The position numbers were made by a program, and so were the translations under genes. The notes below the pieces were generated by a model, which made no database searches, had not been told where the DNA came from, and saw nothing but the letters and a program-made list of their open reading frames with translations. Below, piece after piece: positions 56,623-64,000 of a stretch of DNA of 64,000 nucleotides. Positions within the stretch are counted from its first letter, which is position 1. Each line of letters starts with the position of its first letter. Origin of the DNA: Yersinia artesiana (lineage in GTDB: Bacteria; Pseudomonadota; Gammaproteobacteria; Enterobacterales; Enterobacteriaceae); NCBI RefSeq assembly GCF_902726545.1, contig NZ_CACVAD010000001.1, positions 124,001 through 188,000 of the forward strand, read 5' to 3'.

Positions 56623-57732
56623 TTATTTACCGCTTTTCACTTTGGTCCAGGCCCGGGTGATCACGCGATCAATTTTCGGATCTTGCACTTTTAATGTGAA
56701 CATTTTAGCTCGCACATCTGCCGGAGGATAAATACCTGGATTATCACGGACTTCTGCGTTCACCAGCGGGGTCGCGGCTTTGTTGGCATTGGCGTAGAAC
56801 ACGTGGTTGCTGATATTGGCAATCACATCAGGGCGCATCAGATAATTCAGGAACTGATAGGCTTCATCCTGATTTTTGGCATCCGCAGGCATGGCAAACA
56901 CGTCAAAGAAGGCTAATGCCCCCTCTTTCGGAATGCTATAAGCCACATTCACACCATTTTTAGCTTCTTTGGCACGATTAGAAGCCTGCATGATGTCGCC
57001 AGCCCAACCCACAGCGACACAGATGTCACCGTTTGCCAGATCATTAATGTATTGTGATGAGTGGAAATAACGGATATTTGGCCGCAGTTTCAATAACAAC
57101 TCGGTGGCAGGACCAGTGTAATCAGTGGCCTGAATACTGTTGGGATCTTTACCTAAATAATTAAGAACGGTGGCAAAAATCTCACTTGGCGCATCCAGAA
57201 AGGAAACACCGCAGCTTTTCAACTTCTCAAGATTTTCCGGTTTCAGCACCAGATCCCAACTGTTTACCGGTGCGTCTTTCCCAAGCGCTGCTTTCACTTT
57301 CTCGACGTTATAGCCTATACCGGTCGTCGCCCACAGATACGGGATGGCATATTTGTTATCGGGATCGTGCTTGCCAACCAGCGTCAGCAATTCAGGATCA
57401 AGATTTTTGTAATTCGGTAATTTACTTTTATCCAGCGGCTTAAATACGCCCGCAGACAATTGGCGCTCGAGGAAACTGGCTGACGGCACCACCAAGTCAA
57501 ACCCGGTGCTCCCCGCCATCAATTTACCTTCCAACACCTCGTTGGAGTCAAACACATCATAGACAACTTTAATGCCGGTTTCTTTTTGGAAATTAGCCAG
57601 CGTGTCTGGCGCGATATAATCAGACCAGTTGTAAATGTGCAGTGTTTTTTCTTCAGCAGATGCTGAGACGGACGCGGCCATTAACAGGCCAGCAGCAACA
57701 CCCGATAACCACTTTTTACGTTGGGTGAACAT
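56623..57732 (-). CDS. potF: Putrescine-binding periplasmic protein PotF
   Basis: 369 aa. The signal peptide ends at ASA-EEKTLHIYNW. The putrescine-contact residues known in E. coli are kept in YNWSDY, GWAGD and FFDVFAMP. It is the first gene of potFGHI; the binding protein is made in excess over membrane parts in such systems, which fits the hairpin after it. Confidence 0.97.
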   Translation of the reverse strand: MFTQRKKWLSGVAAGLLMAASVSASAEEKTLHIYNWSDYIAPDTLANFQKETGIKVVYDVFDSNEVLEGKLMAGSTGFDLVVPSASFLERQLSAGVFKPLDKSKLPNYKNLDPELLTLVGKHDPDNKYAIPYLWATTGIGYNVEKVKAALGKDAPVNSWDLVLKPENLEKLKSCGVSFLDAPSEIFATVLNYLGKDPNSIQATDYTGPATELLLKLRPNIRYFHSSQYINDLANGDICVAVGWAGDIMQASNRAKEAKNGVNVAYSIPKEGALAFFDVFAMPADAKNQDEAYQFLNYLMRPDVIANISNHVFYANANKAATPLVNAEVRDNPGIYPPADVRAKMFTLKVQDPKIDRVITRAWTKVKSGK

Positions 57733-57774
57733 CCGTTAACTCCTCCAAAATAGGGGGTAATTCGTGCGATAAAT

Positions 57775-57793
57775 TTGCATCCGTGGGATGCAA
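57775..57793 (-). promoter_or_regulatory. Perfect palindrome in the potF upstream region
   Basis: TTGCATCC-GTG-GGATGCAA, 8-3-8, lies 43 bp before the potF start. A second repeat TGCAT-GGCT-ATGCA lies further upstream (near 57834-57847). These resemble an operator pair or a leader hairpin; no regulator can be named. Confidence 0.5.
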
Positions 57794-58167
57794 CACCTTT
57801 GTCCTGCCGAGTGCTATTGCCACAAACACCAAATGCATGGCTATGCACGGTGAGCAATTATTAATCTAACAAATATAATCACTAATTTTGCGGAGGAATA
57901 TTATGCCCTTTGCAGAAACAGCAGCATAACCGCAGTTCGGAATCCACGCCAGACTCTAGGGTAAAAAACGCCTTTTATCGATTTTTTATGCACATTCTAT
58001 CTATGTAATGCGTCACTAATGGCATAAACGGCGACAAATATCTGGCAAAGGAGGGTAAAAAGCAGAATATCTTATGGTTTAGCGGGGCAATCTTATGGTT
58101 TACCAAGAGAATAAATAGTGTGCCACTGGTTATCAGTAGCACCCTGATTTTGATGCACGGGAATTAT
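57794..58167. other. ybjN-potF intergenic region with a 21-bp-spaced direct repeat
   Basis: No gene. ATCTTATGGTTTA occurs twice, at 58069-58081 and 58090-58102, exactly 21 bp apart (two helical turns), as for a dimeric activator. The remaining sequence is unremarkable; the potF promoter must lie here. Confidence 0.5.
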
Positions 58168-58653
58168 TTAGTGTATTACAGGGTAAGCGGTGGCAGTTTG
58201 CGGCAACTCGTCGTCGTCACTATTGCCAATAAACAGTAGATCGTTGGCGCGCGCTTCCAGAATAATCATCGAAATCTGCTCTTCGCACTGCTGCATAAAA
58301 TAGCCAAACTGGGCGAATGTGACACCGACCTCAACAGTCAGTGACTGGCAGACAATCAGTTTTGGCAGATTATCATCCTGAATATCAATAAACGCTTTAA
58401 CTGTCAGCGAGCTGGCATTGATTTGACTGAGATCCGCAACCAGCGGGATCAACGCTGTTGGGCGTACCTCGGCCAGTGCTGAAAACAGGATGATGTTATC
58501 CACCAAATCAATTTTGGCATCAAACACACCCTCAAAATTTTGCATATGCGGCAGATGCAGTGCCTGGCAGGAATCGCACTCAAAAAATGAGATACCGAGT
58601 TGATCCAGCCAACGCCGTAATAAGGCTAAATCCGGGACGATGAGTGAATCCAT
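58168..58653 (-). CDS. ybjN: YbjN family protein
   Basis: 161 aa, close to E. coli YbjN (about 158 aa). The fold resembles type III secretion chaperones. In E. coli it affects motility, biofilm and stress responses and acts as a multicopy suppressor of a coaA(Ts) defect, but the mechanism is unknown. The conserved N-terminal part is FFECDSCQALHLPHMQNFEGVFDAKIDLVDN. It lies upstream of potF on the same strand. Confidence 0.93.
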   Translation of the reverse strand: MDSLIVPDLALLRRWLDQLGISFFECDSCQALHLPHMQNFEGVFDAKIDLVDNIILFSALAEVRPTALIPLVADLSQINASSLTVKAFIDIQDDNLPKLIVCQSLTVEVGVTFAQFGYFMQQCEEQISMIILEARANDLLFIGNSDDDELPQTATAYPVIH

Positions 58654-58771
58654 AACTACCTACCTCACGATTCTCATAATACGAAAAGTGCCATAGCTTA
58701 CGGAATATTGGCCGACAGCGCTACTTCAATCCCGACTAATTTAATACCGCAAGAAAGACTCAGTAATGGCC

Positions 58772-59080
58772 TTACTTAGATTTATTCTCCTTTTCGGCAC
58801 GCGCTTTATCTAACTCTTTCTTCGATTGAGGCCTGGAGATTCTATCTGCACTACCTAAGAGCGGGCCAAAACCACGAGCGACGCGCCAAACAATGCAAGC
58901 CGCCGCAGGGATCATCAGACCAATTCCAATAAAAATCATAATAATCGCAACTGTCGATGTGCCCATTGCTCCCGGTAATGACAAATAGCCATTTATACTG
59001 AGATAGGCAACAACCAGTAATATCATCCCCAATGCTTCCAAAATAATCACAAAACGGGGCATATCTCCTAACGAGCGCAT
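58772..59080 (-). CDS. ybjC: YbjC, DUF1418 membrane protein
   Basis: 102 aa with two membrane segments (about 10-30 and 44-66) and a basic or acidic C-terminal tail. It matches E. coli YbjC in length and arrangement. In E. coli it heads ybjC-nfsA-rimK-ybjN; here ybjN follows directly after 118 bp. It is divergent from grxA. Confidence 0.85.
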   Translation of the reverse strand: MRSLGDMPRFVIILEALGMILLVVAYLSINGYLSLPGAMGTSTVAIIMIFIGIGLMIPAAACIVWRVARGFGPLLGSADRISRPQSKKELDKARAEKENKSK

Positions 59081-59327
59081 CTTTACCTCCGATAAGCTCT
59101 GTATCTGCTTTTAACCAGTGTATTGAATCCCCACGATTTGTGACAGTACCCATAAGCAAATAGGTAGGATTAATCGGACTAACAGGTAAATCCTGCTTTT
59201 TTTTCACTGCGTCAAAAGGCATAGTAGTCAGCAGTCGAATGAGTAACACGCTATAAGTCATTTAACAGCTGAATATATCAGTAACTGTTGGCGAAGTGAT
59301 TATCTCAAATTAATCAAGGAGTTTTAC

Positions 59328-59591
59328 ATGTTTGCTGTGATTTTTGGGCGTCCTGGATGTCCTTACTGTGTACGTGCCAAAGAATTGGCGGAAAAACTGG
59401 AAACTGAGCGTGACGATTTTAAATTCCGTTACATTGATATTCACGCAGAAGGTATCACCAAAGCTGATCTGGAAAAAACGGTCGGCAAACCAGTAGAAAC
59501 CGTGCCACAAATCTTTCTCGATGAGAAACACATTGGTGGCTGCACAGATTTCGAAGCCTATGCTAAAGAAAATCTGAGCCTGTTCCAATAA
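59328..59591 (+). CDS. grxA: Glutaredoxin 1
   Basis: 87 aa glutathione-dependent thiol reductase that serves ribonucleotide reductase and OxyR. Its active site CPYC is at residues 11-14, and the TVPQIF and GGCTDF segments bind glutathione. AAGGAG is a good ribosome site. It is divergent from ybjC, as in E. coli, where OxyR activates it; I did not identify an OxyR site. Confidence 0.98.
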   Translation: MFAVIFGRPGCPYCVRAKELAEKLETERDDFKFRYIDIHAEGITKADLEKTVGKPVETVPQIFLDEKHIGGCTDFEAYAKENLSLFQ

Positions 59592-59660
59592 TCGACTGAT
59601 AAACCTCTCTTATTGGCTAACGCTTAAGAACTGTGTGCCAACCTTGATGAGTGATATCCG

Positions 59661-59686
59661 AAAAAGGGTGCTAAGCGCCCTTTTTT
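59661..59686 (+). terminator. Terminator of grxA
   Basis: AAAAAGGGTGC-TAA-GCGCCCTTTTTT, a short stable stem with a T tract. Confidence 0.85.
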
Positions 59687-60001
59687 CTTGCCTGTTATTT
59701 ACACTAACTCAGCAAAAACCGGACATTAGCGCCCTATAACGCGGCTAAATACCAGCAGATAACCCCGCATTTCATCAGCATTCCAGCATATCACCCTGGC
59801 GAAACCAAACTTCCTGCTTACTACTGGCTGTCTCGCAGCAGACCGATTAGAATAAGCGCCGCTATCGCTTACATTTATATTTCGGCTGGCGATGTTTTTT
59901 TGAATTAAAAGCTTTTTGGATTTAAAGATATGTGTCGCTCTGGCTTTACATTAAGGGTGTATGCATCGTGGATCATCCTGACTAAATAGAAAGTCATACT
60001 C
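59687..60001 (+). other. grxA-ybjL intergenic DNA
   Basis: About 315 bp; I see no gene, repeat or clear operator apart from the ybjL promoter that must lie here. Confidence 0.4.
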
Positions 60002-61690
60002 GTGAATATAAACGTCGCAAACTTGTTAAACGGCAACTACATCTTGCTGTTATTCGTGGTGTTAGCGCTGGGGTTATGCCTGGGCAAACTGCGATTGGGG
60101 CCTATTCAATTAGGTAACGCTATTGGTGTGTTGGTGGTATCTCTGTTGCTTGGGCAACAGCATTTCGCTATTAATACCGAAGCCCTGAATCTGGGCTTTA
60201 TGCTGTTTATTTTTTGTGTCGGCGTTGAAGCTGGCCCAAACTTTTTCTCTATTTTCTTTCGTGACGGCAAAAACTACCTGATGCTGGCGTTGGTCATGGT
60301 GGGCAGCGCAATGATTCTGGCGCTGGGGTTAGGCAAACTCTTTGGCTGGGATATTGGCCTGACCGCCGGGATGCTGGCTGGATCCATGACATCCACTCCG
60401 GTCTTGGTGGGCGCTGGCGATACTCTTCGTCATACCATCGCGAATAATCCGGCGTTGCAACATGCCCAGGATAACCTGAGCTTAGGTTACGCCCTCACCT
60501 ATCTTATCGGGCTGGTTAGCCTGATTTTAGGCGCGCGCTATTTACCCAAACTACAACACCAAGACTTGCCAACCAGCGCACAGCAAATTGCGCGTGAGCG
60601 CGGCCTCGATACCGACAGCCAGCGCAAAGTCTATCTGCCCGTTATCCGTGCCTATCGCGTTGGCCCGGAATTGGTGGCTTGGGCTGATGGCAAAAATCTA
60701 CGTGAATTAGGGATTTATCGTCAAACTGGCTGTTATATTGAGCGTATTCGCCGTAATGGTATTTTGGCGAATCCGGATGGCGATGCGGTATTGCAAGTCG
60801 GTGACGAGATCTCATTAGTCGGTTATCCGGATGCGCATTCCCGTCTTGACCCCAGTTTCCGTAACGGCAAAGAAGTGTTCGACCGCGACTTGCTGGATAT
60901 GCGCATTGTTACCGAAGAGATTGTGGTCAAAAACAGCAATGCCGTCGGTAAGCGCCTGAGCCATTTAAAACTGACCGACCACGGTTGCTTCCTAAACCGC
61001 GTGATCCGCAGTCAGATAGAAATGCCGATTGATGACAATGTGGTACTGAATAAAGGCGATGTATTGCAAGTCAGTGGCGATGCACGGCGCGTTAAAAGTG
61101 TGGCGGAAAAGATTGGCTTTATTTCTATTCACAGTCAGGTCACTGACCTGCTGGCGTTCTGCGCCTTCTTTATTTTAGGGTTGATGATCGGCCTGATCAC
61201 CTTCCAATTCAGTAACTTTAGTTTTGGTATTGGTAATGCCGCTGGCCTGCTAATGGCTGGGATCATGCTGGGCTTTTTACGTGCCAACCACCCGACTTTC
61301 GGCTATATCCCGCAAGGGGCGCTCAATATGGTGAAAGAGTTCGGTTTGATGGTCTTTATGGCGGGGGTCGGGTTAAGCGCCGGTGGCGGTATTAATAGCA
61401 GCCTTGGAGCCGTCGGTGGGCAAATGCTGATTTCCGGCTTAATCGTGAGCCTGGTGCCTGTAGTTATCTGCTTTATCTTTGGCGCTTATGTATTACGCAT
61501 GAACCGTGCTCTGCTTTTTGGCGCGATCATGGGAGCGCGCACCTGTGCACCGGCCATGGATATCATCAGTGATACTGCTCGCAGTAATATCCCAGCACTT
61601 GGTTACGCAGGGACTTATGCTATTGCGAACGTTTTACTGACGTTGGCAGGCTCGTTAATCGTTATTGTCTGGCCGGGAATATTAGGCTAG
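60002..61690 (+). CDS. ybjL: YbjL, aspartate-alanine exchanger (AAE) family transporter
   Basis: 562 aa, nearly the E. coli length. Two membrane blocks (residues ~10-185 and ~385-560) flank two cytoplasmic RCK_C (TrkA-C) domains (~205-375). E. coli YbjL has been linked to glutamate/succinate export; the physiological substrate here is not certain. The GTG start gives [16 protein letters not shown], matching E. coli. It is read alone. Confidence 0.94.
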   Translation: MNINVANLLNGNYILLLFVVLALGLCLGKLRLGPIQLGNAIGVLVVSLLLGQQHFAINTEALNLGFMLFIFCVGVEAGPNFFSIFFRDGKNYLMLALVMVGSAMILALGLGKLFGWDIGLTAGMLAGSMTSTPVLVGAGDTLRHTIANNPALQHAQDNLSLGYALTYLIGLVSLILGARYLPKLQHQDLPTSAQQIARERGLDTDSQRKVYLPVIRAYRVGPELVAWADGKNLRELGIYRQTGCYIERIRRNGILANPDGDAVLQVGDEISLVGYPDAHSRLDPSFRNGKEVFDRDLLDMRIVTEEIVVKNSNAVGKRLSHLKLTDHGCFLNRVIRSQIEMPIDDNVVLNKGDVLQVSGDARRVKSVAEKIGFISIHSQVTDLLAFCAFFILGLMIGLITFQFSNFSFGIGNAAGLLMAGIMLGFLRANHPTFGYIPQGALNMVKEFGLMVFMAGVGLSAGGGINSSLGAVGGQMLISGLIVSLVPVVICFIFGAYVLRMNRALLFGAIMGARTCAPAMDIISDTARSNIPALGYAGTYAIANVLLTLAGSLIVIVWPGILG

Positions 61691-61821
61691 GACCTGAAAA
61701 GTGGTATTTAAGATAAAGCTAAACATTTTTTTAAGCTTTTTTCATTTTCCCAGAACTTTCTAGCTGGACTGGGGTCTGATTTAATGCCACTGCTTTTCTT
61801 TGATGTCCCCATATTGAGGAG

Positions 61822-61866
61822 CCCGATAGTCCCGCCTTCTTAGGTTCAAGACTAGTCGGGTTTTTT
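61822..61866 (+). terminator. Terminator of ybjL
   Basis: CCCGA-T-AGTC ... GACT-AG-TCGGG with an 18 nt loop, then TTTTTT. Confidence 0.78.
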
Positions 61867-61899
61867 CTTGCCTGAAATTCGAACGCCCCATCCCTCCCC

Positions 61900-61916
61900 C
61901 TTAAGGCTTTCTTAAG
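61900..61916 (+). promoter_or_regulatory. PmrA (BasR) box upstream of the PAP2-ybjG pair
   Basis: CTTAAG-GCTTT-CTTAAG is a perfect direct repeat with 5 bp spacing, equal to the PmrA consensus YTTAAK-N5-YTTAAK. It is 22 bp before the first phosphatase start, where the second half-site would serve as the -35 region. E. coli ybjG is a known BasR target, so the placement fits. Confidence 0.75.
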
Positions 61917-61938
61917 ACAAAATTATTACAGTAGAAAC

Positions 61939-62736
61939 ATGTCTACTTCTGCTCCAGGCTATTTCGTGAAGATCAATAAACCTGCCTCTCAATCCGGCGT
62001 CATTACATCGACCTTAAATAATACCTCAACGGCACTAACAATTAGGACAAACTCCCTTTACTCGCTGCCGTTATCCTTTTATTTTTGGCAGGTTTTTGCA
62101 TTGGTGATCAGTGGATTGCTGTTTCTTTGGTTATCCCGCGACGAACAGTTGGATTGGCTTATCAGTAACTATTGGTTTGATCCCGTCTCGCAACATTTTC
62201 CATGGGAAAATAATTACTGGCTGGATTTACTGAATCATCGCTTATTGAAAATAACCATTATCAGCGCTGCCGTCGTCACATTGCTATGGGGTCTTTATCG
62301 CCGCAATATGCGCGCAGTAACGACGATGCTGCTATTTGGCATCGGCCCGTTGGTGATAGGTGTGCTAAAAGCAACCAGTGCACACTCCTGCCCTTGGGAT
62401 CTGGTGGAGTATGGCGGTAAATCTATCAACTATGTACTCATGGGTACAGCCCCGATCGGCGCCGGCCCTGGTCACTGTTTCCCCGGCGGCCATGCCTCCA
62501 GTGGGTTTGCAGTAATGGCATTGTTTTTCTTGTTTTACCCCGAACGACCACGGTTAGCTGTACTGTGCTGGTTTGTGGGTGTGAGTCTTGGCATGTTGAT
62601 GGGTTTTGGACAAATCATGCGCGGGGCACATTTTCTTACCCATAACCTGTGGGCGGGTTGGTGGGTTTGGCTCAGCCAGTTGGTTGTGTATTGGATGATC
62701 AGCGGTTTTTACAACCGCGATAAGGGTAGAGAATGA
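61939..62736 (+). CDS. PAP2-family membrane phosphatase
   Basis: 265 aa with about six membrane segments. The PAP2 motifs are in variant form: KATSAHSCPWD (K144; CPW in place of RP), FPGGHASS with H185, and MRGAHFLTHNLWAGW with R228 and H235 (the usual final Asp is not present). This variant set is typical of a PAP2 subgroup whose substrates (lipid A, undecaprenyl pyrophosphate or other lipid phosphates) are mostly untested. The stop overlaps the ybjG start by four bases (ATGA), so the two phosphatases are translated together behind a PmrA-type box. The ribosome site before the ATG is weak and the first ~40 residues are not hydrophobic, so a later start is possible. Confidence 0.8.
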   Translation: MSTSAPGYFVKINKPASQSGVITSTLNNTSTALTIRTNSLYSLPLSFYFWQVFALVISGLLFLWLSRDEQLDWLISNYWFDPVSQHFPWENNYWLDLLNHRLLKITIISAAVVTLLWGLYRRNMRAVTTMLLFGIGPLVIGVLKATSAHSCPWDLVEYGGKSINYVLMGTAPIGAGPGHCFPGGHASSGFAVMALFFLFYPERPRLAVLCWFVGVSLGMLMGFGQIMRGAHFLTHNLWAGWWVWLSQLVVYWMISGFYNRDKGRE

Positions 62737-63341
62737 TTGAACAAATGAATTACTTTTTCTTTTCCATGATAAATGCCACCCCAGCATCATCGCCATGGAT
62801 GATTTCTTTTGCGACTTTCATCGCACGCGATTTGATTATGATTATCCCCATATTATTAGTGGGGATGTGGTTATGGGGGCCACAAAGCAGCATGGATTCG
62901 CAGCGTGCTTTAGTGACCAAAGCCGCTATCGCGCTTGCTTTCTCCATGCTTTCAGCCTCCTGCATCGGGATGCTTATCCCCCACGACCGCCCTTTTGTCG
63001 TCGGTTTTGGTTATAACTTTATGAATCACGCACCCGATAGCTCTTTCCCAAGTGACCACGGCACGGCTATTTTCACTTTTGCTCTGGCCTTTGTTTTTTG
63101 GCACAAACTGTGGTCCGCTGTCAGCCTGATGGTCGTGGCTGTCGCGATTGCATGGTCACGAATTTACCTGGGTGTGCACTGGCCATTAGATATGGTGGGG
63201 GGATTTTTGCTAGGAATTGTCGGCTGTCTGTTTGCACAATTGGTATGGAACTTGTTCGGCGATGCAATTTCAAATGGCATGAAGCGTCTTTATCATATGA
63301 GTTTTGCCTTACCTATCAGCAGAGGATGGGTTAGAAACTAG
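62733..63341 (+). CDS. ybjG: Undecaprenyl-diphosphate phosphatase YbjG
   Basis: 202 aa, six membrane segments. Dephosphorylates undecaprenyl pyrophosphate in the periplasm and gives bacitracin tolerance (BcrC type). The PAP2 motif residues are complete: RP at 86-87, PSDH at 106-109, SR at 142-143, H149 and D153 (WSRIYLGVHWPLD). Coupled to the upstream PAP2 gene by ATGA. E. coli has ybjG alone, so the partner gene is an addition. Confidence 0.93.
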   Translation: MIEQMNYFFFSMINATPASSPWMISFATFIARDLIMIIPILLVGMWLWGPQSSMDSQRALVTKAAIALAFSMLSASCIGMLIPHDRPFVVGFGYNFMNHAPDSSFPSDHGTAIFTFALAFVFWHKLWSAVSLMVVAVAIAWSRIYLGVHWPLDMVGGFLLGIVGCLFAQLVWNLFGDAISNGMKRLYHMSFALPISRGWVRN

Positions 63342-63365
63342 CGCCCTCCGTGTGATTAATCTCAC

Positions 63366-63393
63366 ATTGCCGGCAGATTAAAATGCCGGCAAT
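63366..63393 (+). terminator. Hairpin after ybjG
   Basis: Perfect 10 bp stem ATTGCCGGCA / TGCCGGCAAT with an 8 nt loop. The T tract is poor, so it is a probable terminator only. Confidence 0.6.
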
Positions 63394-63529
63394 ATTCTCC
63401 GCAAAATCCCTTCGTCATGTCAAAATACATAAAAATCAAATAATTATGCTTTGCAGCATGTTCATGCCGGTGATTTAATCATCTTTTATGTAATAAAAAT
63501 AACAAAATAAAATCTAAAATAGCTAACAA

Positions 63530-63558
63530 TGTGAGAATTAACTTTGTTTTTTCTCACA
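63530..63558 (+). promoter_or_regulatory. Inverted repeat operator candidate upstream of deoC
   Basis: TGTGAGAA-N13-TTCTCACA is a perfect inverted repeat 57 bp before the deoC start. The spacing is not that of CRP (N6). It fits a repressor of the DeoR/LacI kind, or two half-sites, but the factor is unknown. Confidence 0.5.
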
Positions 63559-63614
63559 AATGTTATTATTATAACAAAAGAGCCAACTTACAGATGAACA
63601 AAAGGATAAAAATC

Positions 63615-64000
63615 ATGACGATCAATTACGCTAATTATATTGACCATACCCTATTGGCAATGGATGCCACCGAAGAGCAAATTATTAAGCTGTGTGAAGA
63701 AGCCAAGCAGCATCATTTTTATGCGGTATGTGTTAACTCTGGCTATGTTCCAGTGGCTGCCCAGCAATTAGCTGGTACTTCGGTTAAAGTGTGTTCAGTC
63801 ATTGGTTTCCCGCTGGGTGCTGGCTTGACCGAAGCTAAAGCCTTTGAAGCTCAGGCAGCTATCAAAGCTGGCGCGCAAGAGATTGATATGGTTATCAATG
63901 TTGGCTGGTTGAAAAGTGGCAAAATCGCAGAGGTCAAAGCGGACATCAAGGCCGTGCGTGATAATTGCGCCTCCACACCGTTGAAGGTAATATTAGAAAC
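63615..64000 (+). CDS. deoC: Deoxyribose-phosphate aldolase, N-terminal part
   Basis: Splits 2-deoxyribose-5-phosphate into glyceraldehyde-3-phosphate and acetaldehyde. 128 codons are visible; the gene runs off the right edge. It starts [20 protein letters not shown] and contains [18 protein letters not shown] and [14 protein letters not shown]. It is the short (~220 aa) DeoC type seen in Bacillus and many other bacteria, not the ~259 aa E. coli type. The upstream leader has an inverted repeat. Confidence 0.95.
   Translation, partial: MTINYANYIDHTLLAMDATEEQIIKLCEEAKQHHFYAVCVNSGYVPVAAQQLAGTSVKVCSVIGFPLGAGLTEAKAFEAQAAIKAGAQEIDMVINVGWLKSGKIAEVKADIKAVRDNCASTPLKVILE

Overview
The window is a piece of an enterobacterial core chromosome. 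Gene content, gene order and protein sequence point to Yersinia, most likely a Y. enterocolitica-like species. The order follows the E. coli aroA-serC to ybjG segment with the usual lineage-specific gains and losses. Complete ERIC elements and other palindromic intergenic repeats also fit Yersinia. The genus is inferred from recognised protein sequences and was not checked by a search. I see no prophage, CRISPR array, rRNA, tRNA or insertion sequence with a transposase.

Layout. Positions 1-3000 (minus strand) hold the 5' part of aroA, then serC and the periplasmic asparaginase ansB. Positions 3000-9600 (plus) hold ycaO and the anaerobic formate module focA-pflB-pflA, with a well-placed FNR site. 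Positions 9600-18700 (minus) hold the MFS transporter ycaD, serS, rarA, lolA, ftsK (with a LexA-type box upstream) and lrp. Positions 19400-25500 (plus) hold trxB, the glutathione/cysteine exporter cydDC, the N-end-rule transferase aat and infA. clpA-clpS (minus) follow; aat and clpS belong to the same degradation pathway. Next come cspD, macAB, ybjX, ybjD and the lysine exporter lysO.

Positions 36300-41050 (plus) are a nitrosative-stress and redox block: hcp-hcr with FNR-like and NsrR-like sites, then poxB. An AT-rich single-gene islet follows, encoding a SAM-dependent methyltransferase (41268-42155), then ltaE-ybjT, ybjS and the lipoprotein ybjP. Positions 46500-52800 hold the arginine ABC transporter artPIQM and artJ. 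They are separated by repeat-rich DNA: ERIC copies, a roughly 470 bp palindromic element and a CCAAA pentanucleotide array. rlmC is next to artJ, and its last codons lie inside an ERIC element. Positions 52800-59100 (minus) hold ybjO, the putrescine importer potFGHI, ybjN and ybjC. The nfsA and rimK genes that separate ybjC from ybjN in E. coli are missing here. Positions 59300-64000 (plus) hold grxA, ybjL, an overlapping pair of PAP2 lipid-phosphate phosphatases (the second is ybjG) behind a PmrA-type box, and the 5' part of deoC.

Most of the window is ordinary housekeeping DNA and I found no clear new multi-gene system. The parts that deserve a second look are the palindromic element between artM and artJ, the ERIC-altered rlmC end, the PmrA-box phosphatase pair, the methyltransferase islet, and several perfect palindromes or direct repeats in promoter regions (lrp-trxB, potF, ybjN-potF, deoC).
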